Part shown: one piece after another, positions 44,792-53,308 of the stretch
How positions within the stretch are numbered: the first letter of the stretch is position 1
Layout: each line of letters begins with the position of its first letter
Assembly (NCBI GenBank): GCA_900316445.1
Contig: ONCZ01000062.1
Location: 1 to 54,840, forward strand
Reading direction: 5' to 3'
DNA length: 54,840 bases
From: an uncultured Prevotellaceae bacterium
GTDB lineage: Bacteria > Bacteroidota > Bacteroidia > Bacteroidales > Bacteroidaceae
Translations under genes and position numbers: made by a program
The notes under the pieces: generated by a model
Told to the model about the DNA's origin: nothing
What the model saw: only the letters and a program-made list of their open reading frames with translations
Databases searched by the model: none

Positions 44792-45979
44792 TTAGTGATG
44801 GAAGAGGCGCACGCCTGTGAATGCCATAGCAATGCCGTATTTGTCACAAGTCATGATGACATGATCATCGCGAACGGAGCCACCTGCCTGGGCGATGAAC
44901 TCCACACCACTCTTGTGGGCACGCTCGATATTGTCGCCAAAGGGGAAGAAGGCGTCGGAGCCGAGGGCTACCTTCGTGTTCTGGGCAATCCAGGCTTTCT
45001 TCTCTTCCATCGTCAGCACCTCGGGCTGAGTCTTGAAGAACTGCTGCCAGGCACCGTCGCGTAGCACGTCATCGTGCTCGTCCTCAGAGATATACACATC
45101 GATGGTGTTGTCACGGTCAGCACGACGGATACCATCCACGAAGGGCAGATTCATTACCTTCGGATGCTGACGGAGCCACCAGATGTCGGCCTTGTTGCCA
45201 GCCAGGCGGGTACAATGGATACGGCTCTGCTGGCCTGCTCCGATACCGATGGCCTGACCGTCCTTCACGTAGCAGACTGAGTTCGACTGCGTATATTTCA
45301 GTGTGATGAGGGCGATGATCAGGTCGCGCTTGGCCTCTGGGGTAAAGGTCTTGTTCTGTGTAGGAATGTTCTCGAAGAGGGCATCGTCGTCGAGTTTGAT
45401 CTCGTTGCGTCCCTGTTCGAAGGTAATGCCGAACACCTGCTTGCGCTCGATGGGCTCAGGCACGTAGTTAGGATCAATCTTAATCACATTATAGGTACCC
45501 TTACGCTTGTCTTTCAGGATCTCGATGGCCTCAGGGGTATAGTCGGGGGCAATCACACCGTCTGAAACCTCACGCTTCAGGATCTTGGCTGTGATGGCGT
45601 CGCAGGTGTCGGAGAGGGCCACGAAGTCACCATAACTCGACATACGGTCAGCACCGCGGGCTCTGGCGTATGCACAGGCGATGGGGCTCTCGTCGAGGCC
45701 AGCAATATCATCCACGAAATAAATCTTCTTCAGCGTGTCGCTCAGGGGCAGGCCAACGGCAGCACCAGCAGGCGAGACGTGCTTGAACGAGGCAGCAGCA
45801 GGCAGACCTGTGGCAGCCTTCAGTTCCTTTACCAACTGCCAGGCATTGAAGGCGTCGAGGAAGTTGATATATCCGGGACGACCGTTGATCACTTCGATAG
45901 GTAACTCCCCTTCCGTCATGAAGATACGTGAGGGCTTCTGGTTCGGATTGCATCCGTACTTGAGTGCTAATTCTTTCAT
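44792..45979 (-). CDS. Stand-alone AICAR formyltransferase (PurH-like)
   Basis: 395 residues from ATG 45979 (MKELALKYGCNPNQKPSRIF). It contains the transformylase domain motifs (AAASFKHVSPAGAAVG, KYTQSNSVCYVKDGQAIGIG, GSDAFFPFGDNIERA) and no IMP cyclohydrolase domain, unlike bifunctional PurH. It adds the formyl group from 10-formyl-THF to AICAR. A -7 box TATTTTTG lies at 46009-46016 (minus strand). Confidence 0.93.
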   Translation of the reverse strand: MKELALKYGCNPNQKPSRIFMTEGELPIEVINGRPGYINFLDAFNAWQLVKELKAATGLPAAASFKHVSPAGAAVGLPLSDTLKKIYFVDDIAGLDESPIACAYARARGADRMSSYGDFVALSDTCDAITAKILKREVSDGVIAPDYTPEAIEILKDKRKGTYNVIKIDPNYVPEPIERKQVFGITFEQGRNEIKLDDDALFENIPTQNKTFTPEAKRDLIIALITLKYTQSNSVCYVKDGQAIGIGAGQQSRIHCTRLAGNKADIWWLRQHPKVMNLPFVDGIRRADRDNTIDVYISEDEHDDVLRDGAWQQFFKTQPEVLTMEEKKAWIAQNTKVALGSDAFFPFGDNIERAHKSGVEFIAQAGGSVRDDHVIMTCDKYGIAMAFTGVRLFHH

Positions 45980-46008
45980 CTTATTGCAATATTTTGTGAT
46001 TTTGCGTG

Positions 46009-46099
46009 CAAAAATACAAAATATTTTAGACATAAGAACACAAGTGCATATTATTTTTTGTTTCTTTTGTTCTTTTGTCTAAAAAAAATAGTACCTTTG
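46009..46099. repeat. Mirror-symmetric inverted-arm element with divergent promoters (purine/WxcM)
   Basis: Arms 46024-46044 and 46064-46084 (TTTTAGACATAAG / CTTTTGTCTAAAA type, 2 mismatches in 21). The -7 boxes at 46009-46016 (minus) and 46092-46099 (plus) are each exactly 7 bp outside the arms. It is a close relative of the element at 50604-50693. Confidence 0.88.
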
Positions 46100-46128
46100 C
46101 AGACTGTTAAGCAAATCATAAAAGCGGC

Positions 46129-47017
46129 ATGAAGGAATCCGAAAACAGAATCATCAGTTTGCCCCATCATCGAACAGCTCAAACAGGTGCCGTTCGAGAT
46201 ACGGCGTGTCTATTGGATCTATGATGTTCCTGGCGGATTCGACCGTGGAGGACATGCTTACAAGGAGAGCGAGGAGTTCATCGTGGCACTCTCGGGATCC
46301 TTCGACGTGGAACTCGACGATGGTGAACAGAAGCAGACCTATCAGCTCAACCGTTCGTACAAGGGACTCTATGTCGCCAAGGCGATGTGGCGACGTATGA
46401 CCAATTTCTCCACGAACTCTCTGGCGTTGGTGCTGTCTTCGACGGACTATGATCCCGACGACTACATTATGGACTATCAGGACTTCCAACTCTGGTTGAA
46501 AGGACAGAAGATGTTGACGGATAACTTGAACAACACATCTGCACCGATCAACGTTCAAAGTTCAACGTTCAATGTTCAATGTTCAATGTCTAATGCAGTC
46601 AGTTATGCCAGGAGTGTGTTCGACAGTTCTCTCTACGAACTGAACAAGATGCACGATGCGGAAGGCAACCTGACGTTTATCTATCAGAATATCCATGTGC
46701 CGTTCGAGATTAACCGCGTCTTCTACAGTTACGACATTCCTGGCGGAGAGGAGCGTGGCGGACATGCCCATAAGGAGTGCCATCAGTTTATCATCGCCGC
46801 CTCAGGAAGTTTCGAGGTGGTGCTCGATGATGGCACCAACAAACGAACCGTCACCCTCAACCGTCCCTTCTGGGGGCTGCATGTGCCGCCAGGCATCTGG
46901 TCGTCGGAACAAGGCTTCTCTTCGGGCAGCATCTGTCTGGTGCTGGCCAGTCACGGCTATGATGAAGACGACTATATCCGCAATTATGATGAATTTCTTG
47001 ATTACATAAAGAAATAA
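46129..47017 (+). pseudogene. Tandem WxcM/FdtA-like cupin protein, frame-disrupted near its start
   Basis: Two WxcM-type cupin domains are fused: domain 1 (VPFEIRRVYWIYDVPGGFDRGGHAYKE...) and domain 2 (VPFEINRVFYSYDIPGGEERGGHAHKE...), each with the GGHAxKE signature His. Relatives isomerise TDP-4-keto-6-deoxyglucose (FdtA/QdtA). The ATG at 46129 reads MKESENRIISLPHH, then loses frame at about 46168; the second frame picks up at IEQLKQVPFE. About ten residues of the first strand (the DDRGNLSV-like part) are missing. The main intact frame runs from about 46172 to 47017. The linker between domains is encoded by a 7-bp repeat. The DegT gene follows by 5 nt. Confidence 0.85.
46551..46590. repeat. 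Five tandem 7-bp GTTCAAN units encoding a domain linker
   Basis: GTTCAAA, GTTCAAC, then GTTCAAT three times. In frame it encodes the linker NVQSSTFNVQCSM between the two cupin domains. Confidence 0.88.
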
Positions 47018-47022
47018 TAAGT

Positions 47023-48123
47023 ATGGTGAAACTTTTGGATCTTCAGGCCATCACGATGCAGCATGCCGAGGAGTATGAGGCAGCTGCTAAGCGTGTGATT
47101 GAGTCTGGATGGTTTTTGCAGGGACGTGAGAACGAGACCTTCGAACGTGACTATGCCCAATATATAGGTACTAAGCACTGCATCGCAGTAGCCAACGGAC
47201 TGGATGCCCTGAAGCTGATTCTGCGTGGCTATAAAGAACTGGGTGTGATGAAGGACGGCGACGAGATTATCGTACCGGCCAATACCTATATTGCCACCAT
47301 CCTTGCTATTACAGATAATAATCTGGTGCCCGTGTTGGTAGAGCCGACATGGGAACATCTCGAACTGGATATCAACAAGGTGGAAGAAGCCATTACACCA
47401 AGGACAAAGGGTGTGATGACGGTTCATCTCTATGGTCGTATCGCTTATAACGACAAGTTGGGTGACATTTGTAAGCATCACGGACTGAAGCTGATGGAAG
47501 ACTGCGCCCAGAGTCATGGCTGTACTTGGAAAGGTGCCCGGACTGGTGCCCTCGGTGATGCGGGTGCCCACTCCTTCTATCCTGGAAAGAACCTTGGTGC
47601 CTTTGGTGACGCAGGAGCTGTGACCACTGATGACGAGGAACTGGCTTCTGTGATTCGTGCCTTGGCCAACTACGGCAGTCAGAAAAAATATGTATTCCGT
47701 TATGTCGGTATGAATAGTCGTATGTCAGAGCTGGATGCTGCCATCCTCGATGTGAAGTTGAAATATCTGGATGAGGACAATCAGAAGCGTCAGCAACTGG
47801 CAGCCTACTATTACGAGGCCATCGACAATCCGTTGATCACCTTGCCTCAAAGGCTTAGCGATGAGAACAACGTCTATCATCAGTTCCCCATTTTCTGTGA
47901 ACGCCGTGATGAGTTGCAGACATATCTCAAAGATGGTGGGGTGCAGACACTCATTCATTATCCCATACCGCCGCATAAGCAGGAGTGTTACAAGTCGTGG
48001 AACAATCGCAGTTATCCGATCACGGAGCGTATCCATCAGCAGGAACTCTCCATTCCGATGAACCAGGCGGTGAGTCGTGAGGAGGCTGAGACCGTTGTCC
48101 GGCTGATTAATCATTTCAGATGA
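47023..48123 (+). CDS. DegT/DnrJ/EryC1 PLP aminotransferase (FdtB/QdtB-like)
   Basis: 366 residues. PLP Lys189 in SFYPGKNLGAFGDAG, Asp160 in MEDCAQSHG, GLDALKL, and the conserved IHYPIPPHKQ. With a WxcM isomerase gene directly before, it most likely makes a TDP-3-amino-3,6-dideoxyhexose. Its stop overlaps the next start (ATGA). Confidence 0.9.
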   Translation: MVKLLDLQAITMQHAEEYEAAAKRVIESGWFLQGRENETFERDYAQYIGTKHCIAVANGLDALKLILRGYKELGVMKDGDEIIVPANTYIATILAITDNNLVPVLVEPTWEHLELDINKVEEAITPRTKGVMTVHLYGRIAYNDKLGDICKHHGLKLMEDCAQSHGCTWKGARTGALGDAGAHSFYPGKNLGAFGDAGAVTTDDEELASVIRALANYGSQKKYVFRYVGMNSRMSELDAAILDVKLKYLDEDNQKRQQLAAYYYEAIDNPLITLPQRLSDENNVYHQFPIFCERRDELQTYLKDGGVQTLIHYPIPPHKQECYKSWNNRSYPITERIHQQELSIPMNQAVSREEAETVVRLINHFR

Positions 48124-49070
48124 AGATGGAAAAGAAGAAAGATATATCTATAGTCATCCCTGAGTATTGCGGGGAGTCGATGCTGACGGAACTGTTGAAA
48201 CGACTGCATACCACTTTGCAGACACTGACTGACAGTTATGAGATTATTCTCGTCAATGACTGTTCTCCCGACAACGTGTGGGAAGGCATCCGTCAGGTCT
48301 GTGCTGTCGATAAGCGTGTCGTCGGTCTTAACCTGAGTCGAAACTTCGGTGAGCATTATGCCATCTCGGCAGGTCTGCGCTATGCCAAGGGTGAGCACAT
48401 AGTCGTGATGGACTGCGACCTTCAGAACCGTCCGGAAGACATACCTGCTCTTTATAAGAAGGCACAGGAAGGTTGGGATGTGGTTCATGCCCGTCGGGTG
48501 CATAAGCGGTTCGGATTCTGGAAACGGATGTCATCAAGGGCATTCCATGCTGTCTATGACTGGATGACCGGTCATCAATCAGACCCCAGCATTGCTGAGT
48601 TTGGCATCTACAGTGCCCGCATCATCCGCGAATACAACAAACTGGGTGAGGTGGCCCGTTCGTTTAATTTCCTGATTGAGTATCTGGGATTCCGTGTAAC
48701 GGCCATTGACGTGGAACACGATTCCCGTGCTGACGGTGGCGGTTCCTCTTACACGCTCAAGAAACTGTTCCGTCTGGCTATGGACTCGATCATCGCCGAC
48801 AGCACACGGCCTCTGAAGATGGCTGTCGTGGCAGGCTTCACGATGTCGTTTCTTTCCGTCATTATGGCGCTTTATAACGTCATTGCCTATTTCTTTGAAC
48901 TCGATACGGTGCGCGGCTATACCACGACGATCTTCTCTATCTGGTTCGCCTGCGGACTGCTGCTCTTCGTGATGGGAGTCCTTGGCCTTTACATCGGTCG
49001 TATTTTCGACCAAGTGAAGGCACGTCCGATATTTATCGTGATGGATGAACTGAATGTGGGAGAAGACTGA
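48120..49070 (+). CDS. GT2 glycosyltransferase with two C-terminal TM helices (GtrB/DPM1-like)
   Basis: 316 residues. GT-A domain (ISIVIPEYCGESMLTELLKRL; VMDCDLQNRPEDIP with the DxD-type motif; about 1-225), then two transmembrane helices (about 228-252 and 265-292). Relatives load a sugar onto undecaprenyl phosphate. Its context suggests it handles the modified deoxysugar. Confidence 0.9.
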   Translation: MKMEKKKDISIVIPEYCGESMLTELLKRLHTTLQTLTDSYEIILVNDCSPDNVWEGIRQVCAVDKRVVGLNLSRNFGEHYAISAGLRYAKGEHIVVMDCDLQNRPEDIPALYKKAQEGWDVVHARRVHKRFGFWKRMSSRAFHAVYDWMTGHQSDPSIAEFGIYSARIIREYNKLGEVARSFNFLIEYLGFRVTAIDVEHDSRADGGGSSYTLKKLFRLAMDSIIADSTRPLKMAVVAGFTMSFLSVIMALYNVIAYFFELDTVRGYTTTIFSIWFACGLLLFVMGVLGLYIGRIFDQVKARPIFIVMDELNVGED

Positions 49071-49091
49071 ACCTTCTCCCACATATTATTT

Positions 49092-50573
49092 TTATTTCTT
49101 CCTTTCGTAGATGTAGAACGGCTGGTTCATATACGTTCGTTTCAACCTTAGTACATAGCCAGCATCTTCTATCTCCTTCAGGATAGGCTTCTTGTCATAC
49201 TGGTCTTCGCGACAGTAGGTCACCACGAAGTCAGCCTTTCTGTCTTTCAGAATCTGCCTGTGGTTCTCAATCATCGGTGGCGTTCCGCCATTGGGATAGG
49301 CAAACTGTTCGCCTGCGGGTATCGGTTCATACATCACACCGAAGCCGAACTCCTGACACTCGTAGCTCAGCAGTTTAGGATTCTTCACATCTTTCATCAC
49401 GTCTGACAGTTCCTGAAAAGCCTTACGGTCTTCATTGTGGGTGAAGATGGTGTTCAGACGCAATTCGCCGACAATGAGATTTCCATAAATACAGTATAAG
49501 GTGAGGCAGGCTGTCAGCACACCGTAGCTGATTCTCCGTGCACGTTCGTTGTAGATGAGCAGGATGTCAATGAACAGATAGAGCACGAAGATGTAGCAGA
49601 TGCCGTAATAGTAGTGCCAGATGTTATGCTTGGTGGAAATGGCGATGAAGAGCAGGGCAATGGTCACCGGCACATATTTGTAATGCTTCAGCCGCAGTCC
49701 CAACAGCATACCGCTCAGGAAGATGACTGTGATATAGACGATCTTGCGGTAGTCTTCCAGAATATTTTCCACGTCTTGCATCATCGTTCGACTGCCACCA
49801 TCCTCGTTCATCACTGTCTCGTAGGCCAATACGAAATAGTTGTGGAAGAAGGCAACGAGGGTGTCCGTCATGATGAAGTAGATGATAAACGGGATGGCTA
49901 TCAGCGCCGAGATGAGAATCATCCATCCGAAGGCTAACCCCAGACTGCGCTTGTTCTTGTATTGATCCCAAAGGGCTACGAGAACGCAGACGCCCTGCAC
50001 GGCGGCAATATTGTATTTCATCAGCACTAGCACGGTGAAGCAGCCGCCCAGCATCATAAAGTCAACCTTGTCGTTCCGCTCTTCTGCATAGAGTCGCTTA
50101 AATAGCGCATAAAGCGTGATGGCTACGAAGAGCAGCATCAGGTCTTCGGAGCGTGTCTCGAAATGGAACCACGGGAAGAAATACACGAACATCATCGGCA
50201 ACGTGGCAGCCAGACTCTTGAGGTCGCTCTGCAGGAAGATTCTTGCTGTCTTATAGTTGAAGAAGAGCGTCAGGGCATAAAATACCCCCGAAACCACATA
50301 CATGCCGTGATAGTCATGTGGTGAGAGAAGATAGCCGATACCATAGAAAAGCCAGATGATTGGTCCCTTGAAATCCGAGAACTCCACGTATGGCCTCATG
50401 CCGATGATGAAAGCCTTACCCTCCATATAGAACCAGGCGGAATCGACATGGTGGGTCAATCCGAAGAAAGGTGAGTCGTTGGAGAGAAACAGCTGGACGA
50501 GGAACGACCAGAAGGTGAAAAGTAATAATACCTTCGTGTCTGTCAGCTGTCTGAATGTCTTGTTGGAACTCAT
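49092..50573 (-). CDS. GT-C fold membrane glycosyltransferase-like protein
   Basis: 493 residues with about ten to twelve transmembrane helices and a C-terminal soluble part. The first periplasmic loop has DSAWFYMEGKAFIIGMRPYVEFSDFKGP, the acidic-loop pattern of ArnT/PMT-like enzymes that use polyprenyl-phosphate sugars. It is convergent with the GT2 gene and could transfer that sugar to a surface glycan. A -7 box lies at 50604-50611 (minus strand). Confidence 0.75.
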   Translation of the reverse strand: MSSNKTFRQLTDTKVLLLFTFWSFLVQLFLSNDSPFFGLTHHVDSAWFYMEGKAFIIGMRPYVEFSDFKGPIIWLFYGIGYLLSPHDYHGMYVVSGVFYALTLFFNYKTARIFLQSDLKSLAATLPMMFVYFFPWFHFETRSEDLMLLFVAITLYALFKRLYAEERNDKVDFMMLGGCFTVLVLMKYNIAAVQGVCVLVALWDQYKNKRSLGLAFGWMILISALIAIPFIIYFIMTDTLVAFFHNYFVLAYETVMNEDGGSRTMMQDVENILEDYRKIVYITVIFLSGMLLGLRLKHYKYVPVTIALLFIAISTKHNIWHYYYGICYIFVLYLFIDILLIYNERARRISYGVLTACLTLYCIYGNLIVGELRLNTIFTHNEDRKAFQELSDVMKDVKNPKLLSYECQEFGFGVMYEPIPAGEQFAYPNGGTPPMIENHRQILKDRKADFVVTYCREDQYDKKPILKEIEDAGYVLRLKRTYMNQPFYIYERKK

Positions 50574-50603
50574 ATTTTTAAAGAGGTTTTGTCATTTTGC
50601 GTG

Positions 50604-50693
50604 CAAAGGTATATAATTTATTAGACATAAGTACATAAGAACAGATTTTTTTTGTTTCTTTTGTTCTTTTGTCTAAAAAAAGAAGTATCTTTG
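50604..50693. repeat. Mirror-symmetric inverted-arm element with divergent promoters (GT-C/small ORF)
   Basis: Arms 50621-50643 and 50653-50676; -7 boxes TACCTTTG (50604-50611, minus) and TATCTTTG (50686-50693, plus), each exactly 9 bp outside the arms. The arms and the flanking ATTTTGCGTGCAAA are shared with the element at 46009-46099 in the same orientation. Confidence 0.88.
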
Positions 50694-50716
50694 CACCCGA
50701 CTTATATAATAATGTA

Positions 50717-50893
50717 ATGGAAAAGAAACGCATCGCCCTCCGCAAACTTTTGGAGGCAGTAGAGAAGGAAATCCTTCGCAAACCGGACCGTAAGACACTC
50801 GATCATCTATCACTGTTGGCTGGCTTCCAGGACTGGGAGTCATTCCAAAAGGCCATTCACGGCGAGACCAGCGCCGATGCAAACTATAAGTAA
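50717..50893 (+). CDS. Small hypothetical protein (58 aa)
   Basis: MEKKRIALRKLLEAVEKEIL... followed by RKPDRKTLDHLSLLAGFQDW. Helical and charged. The promoter -7 box is 24 bp upstream in the repeat element. Similar short proteins seem common in Prevotella; the function is unknown. A CCCCTCC repeat follows its stop. Confidence 0.65.
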   Translation: MEKKRIALRKLLEAVEKEILRKPDRKTLDHLSLLAGFQDWESFQKAIHGETSADANYK

Positions 50894-50898
50894 TCATT

Positions 50899-50936
50899 TC
50901 CCCTCCTGAGTTAGGAGGGGCCAGGGGTGGTCTGAA
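50899..50936. repeat. Single arm of CCCCTCCTGAGTTAGG repeat
   Basis: Same sequence as the left arm at 12414-12450 with CC for TT at one place; there is no inverted partner here. Confidence 0.85.
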
Positions 50937-50954
50937 CCGCCTCAGGCCTATCCA

Positions 50955-50981
50955 CAAAAAAAGGTTCCTCTCAGGAACCTC
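50955..50981 (-). terminator. Rho-independent terminator of rplS
   Basis: On the minus strand: stem AGGTTCCT / AGGAACCT, loop GAG, then seven Ts, 11 bp after the rplS stop. Confidence 0.92.
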
Positions 50982-50991
50982 ATTTGCTTTC

Positions 50992-51354
50992 TTACTCAAC
51001 AGTAACAGGACGACGCTTCTCCTTGATGCGGGCAGCCTTACCAGTGAGCTTGCGCAGGTAGTAAAGCTTGGCGCGACGTACCTTACCGATCTTGTTGATC
51101 TCGATGCTCTCAATGTTCGGGCTCTCGATGGGGAAGATACGCTCCACACCAACGGTACCAGACATCTTACGAACAGTGAAGCGCTTCTTGTCACCGTGAC
51201 CAGCGATCTTGATCACAACACCACGGTAGAGCTGGATACGCTCCTTCGAACCCTCGATAATTTTGTAAGCGACAGTAATCGTGTCTCCTGCCTTGAACTT
51301 AGGAAACTCTTTGCCGGTTGCAAATGCTTCTTCAGCAACTTTAATTAAATCCAT
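50992..51354 (-). CDS. rplS: 50S ribosomal protein L19
   Basis: 120 residues, full length ([20 protein letters not shown]...[16 protein letters not shown]...[31 protein letters not shown]). Binds 23S rRNA at the 30S-50S interface. Monocistronic, with a leader of about 100 nt and a strong terminator. Confidence 0.98.
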   Translation of the reverse strand: MDLIKVAEEAFATGKEFPKFKAGDTITVAYKIIEGSKERIQLYRGVVIKIAGHGDKKRFTVRKMSGTVGVERIFPIESPNIESIEINKIGKVRRAKLYYLRKLTGKAARIKEKRRPVTVE

Positions 51355-51470
51355 TGCTTTAATTTTTTAATCTTTAATTTTATAATTTTGCTGTATCGTT
51401 CCAACGCAACATAGACGGGCCACTCGTTGCTTCCCTCCATCGGTTACGCCGAAAAGCGGGTGCAAAGGTA
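51355..51470 (-). promoter_or_regulatory. rplS promoter -7 box and structured leader
   Basis: The -7 box TACCTTTG is at 51463-51470 (minus strand). The ~100-nt leader contains a CGG/CCG mini-hairpin and GCAAC...GTTGC pairing before the AT-rich ribosome-entry region. Autoregulatory L19 leaders are described for Flavobacteria; whether this is one is unproven. On the plus side the rest of the gap holds the promoter at 51552. Confidence 0.45.
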
Positions 51471-51551
51471 CTAATTTCCTCTGACATAAGCAGAATATGG
51501 CTTCGCTTACGGCTTTGATTTAACATTATTTATCGTTTTCGGCCAAATTAA

Positions 51552-51583
51552 TTTGGATATTTTCTTTCTTTTTCGTACCTTTG
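51552..51583 (+). promoter_or_regulatory. Promoter of 5'-nucleotidase pair
   Basis: TTTG 51552-51555, a 20-bp spacer, TACCTTTG 51576-51583. Confidence 0.82.
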
Positions 51584-51611
51584 CAAACGAATTATAAACT
51601 TAAAGACGTAA

Positions 51612-52391
51612 ATGATGAATCATAAATTACTATTTTCAGGCTTACTTACAGCTTTGCTGATGTCATCCTGCGCACCGAAGCATTATAGTTTGGTGGGCGT
51701 GGAGCGCAGTAGGATTATCATCGACAGCCGCTATGACCAGAATCCGGATCAGGCGGCAGTCAAGTTCCTGGAACCCTACAAACGGGTGAACGACTCCATT
51801 ATGGGTCCCGTCTTGGGACAGGTGGCGCATAATATGCACGCCGATCGTCCTGAGAGCGACCTTTCGAACCTCCTGTCAGATATCCTTATCTGGGCAGCGA
51901 AGGACTACAACGAGCAGCCGGTGATGGCCGTCTATAACAAGGGCGGCATCCGTGCAGACCTCACGAAGGGCGATGTCACTTACGGCGATGTGCTCGACGT
52001 GGCGCCCTTCGAGAACAAAATCTGTTTCACCACCCTCACTGGCGAGAAGCTGATGGAACTGTTCCGTCAGATAGCCTATCGGGGAGGCGAGGGCGTCAGC
52101 AAAGGCGTCGAGCTTGTCATCAAGATGGACGGTGGGAAAGGCGAACTCGTCTCTGCCCGTCTTCACGGTCAGGAGATCGACCCTCAGGCTGAATACCGTA
52201 TCGCCACGCTCAACTATGTGTTGGAGGGCAACGACGGTATGCCGGCATTCCTCGACGGCACGAACAGTGTGAGACCAGAGGATGCCAGCAACAACACCCG
52301 CTTCCTCATTATGAACTACTTCCGTGAGATGCAGGCCAAGGGTATCGTGGTCGACGCACAGGTAGAAGGACGTATAAAGGTGCAAGAGTGA
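51612..52391 (+). CDS. 5'-nucleotidase C-terminal-domain lipoprotein
   Basis: 259 residues. Lipoprotein leader (ALLMSSC), then the 5_nucleotid_C fold: ESDLSNLLSDILIWAA, NKGGIRADLTKGDVTYGDVLDVAPFENKI, YRIATLNYVLEGNDGM. This domain binds the nucleoside moiety; the metal-binding catalytic half is the next gene. The last codons (KVQE-stop) lie in a repeat arm. Confidence 0.9.
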   Translation: MMNHKLLFSGLLTALLMSSCAPKHYSLVGVERSRIIIDSRYDQNPDQAAVKFLEPYKRVNDSIMGPVLGQVAHNMHADRPESDLSNLLSDILIWAAKDYNEQPVMAVYNKGGIRADLTKGDVTYGDVLDVAPFENKICFTTLTGEKLMELFRQIAYRGGEGVSKGVELVIKMDGGKGELVSARLHGQEIDPQAEYRIATLNYVLEGNDGMPAFLDGTNSVRPEDASNNTRFLIMNYFREMQAKGIVVDAQVEGRIKVQE

Positions 52392-52512
52392 AAAGGTGCA
52401 AAAGTGAATAATTTAATCGGATAATAATTATGAATACATATATATATATTAATAAGGTGGTGAAAATGGTCGTCTGTGTTTCACTCTTTCACCTTTTCAC
52501 CTTTTCACCTTT
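52376..52512. repeat. Inverted arms bridging two genes, encoding a signal peptide
   Basis: The left arm (52376-52408, GGTGCAAGAGTGAAAA-type 8-bp units) includes the stop of the preceding gene. The right arm (52479-52512, TTTCACCT units) lies in the next gene and encodes SLFHLFTFSPL of its signal peptide. The AT-rich centre includes an ATATATATAT run. Confidence 0.82.
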
Positions 52513-53308
52513 AACAGCGGATGCCAAGAAGCACAAGCAGCTGGTGATTCTCCATACCAACGATACGCACTCCACCATCCTGCCGCTCAATCCGAACATT
52601 GACAACAAGGATATCGCAGGTCGTGGCGGCTTCCTCCGTCGCATCAATATGATCAAGGAACAGCGCAGCCAGAATCCTGAACTGTTGCTCTTCGACTCTG
52701 GCGATTTCTCACAAGGCTCCGGCTACTACACGCTCTTCAAGGGAGAAGTGGAGGTAGGCCTGATGAACCAGATGGGCTACGATGCTGCCACCATCGGCAA
52801 CCACGAATTCGACTTCGGTATGGACAATATGGCCAAACTCTTCCGTATGGCCAATTTCCCCATCGTCTGCTCCAACTACGACTGCACGGGTACGGTGCTC
52901 GAAGGTCTGGTGAAACCCTATATCATCATCAATCGCGACGGTGTGAAGATTGGCGTCTTTGCGCTGGCTCCCCCGTTGAAGGGCCTTGTGTTCGATGGCA
53001 ACTGCGAGGGCATCACCTATCTCGATCCTGCTGAGACTGGTCAGAAGTACATTGATATCCTGCGGAAACAGGAAAAGTGCGACCTCGTGATCTGTATCTC
53101 ACACCTCGGATGGGCGGTCTCTGAGTATCCTGATGAGCGGTTCCTGAGTCTGACGGAAGGCTGCGACCTCGTGCTGGGCGGACATACTCACACCTACATG
53201 CAGGAGTTGGAATATGCACCGGATAAGAATGGCAAGCAGATTCCCGTCGACCAGAACGGAAAGCACGGAGCCTTCATCGGAAAACTGATTCTCGACTTGG
53301 AGAAATAG
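52430..53308 (+). CDS. 5'-nucleotidase-type metallophosphoesterase
   Basis: 292 residues (an alternative start is ATG 52466, MVVCVSLFHLF). After a signal peptide, the calcineurin-like core: LVILHTNDTHS, FDSGDFSQG, IGNHEFDFG, ICISHLGW, LGGHTHT. Together with the preceding gene it makes a two-piece UshA-type 5'-nucleotidase, with the catalytic and C-terminal halves as separate proteins and in reverse order. Confidence 0.92.
   Translation: MNTYIYINKVVKMVVCVSLFHLFTFSPLTADAKKHKQLVILHTNDTHSTILPLNPNIDNKDIAGRGGFLRRINMIKEQRSQNPELLLFDSGDFSQGSGYYTLFKGEVEVGLMNQMGYDAATIGNHEFDFGMDNMAKLFRMANFPIVCSNYDCTGTVLEGLVKPYIIINRDGVKIGVFALAPPLKGLVFDGNCEGITYLDPAETGQKYIDILRKQEKCDLVICISHLGWAVSEYPDERFLSLTEGCDLVLGGHTHTYMQELEYAPDKNGKQIPVDQNGKHGAFIGKLILDLEK

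Noticed and set aside
46009-50693. Composite transposon
   Set aside because: Bracketing elements are about 100 bp, encode nothing and act as promoters; no transposase and no target duplication seen.
50673-51194. 173-codon minus-strand frame
   Set aside because: Overlaps rplS in another frame and reads through repeats and the terminator; a shadow.
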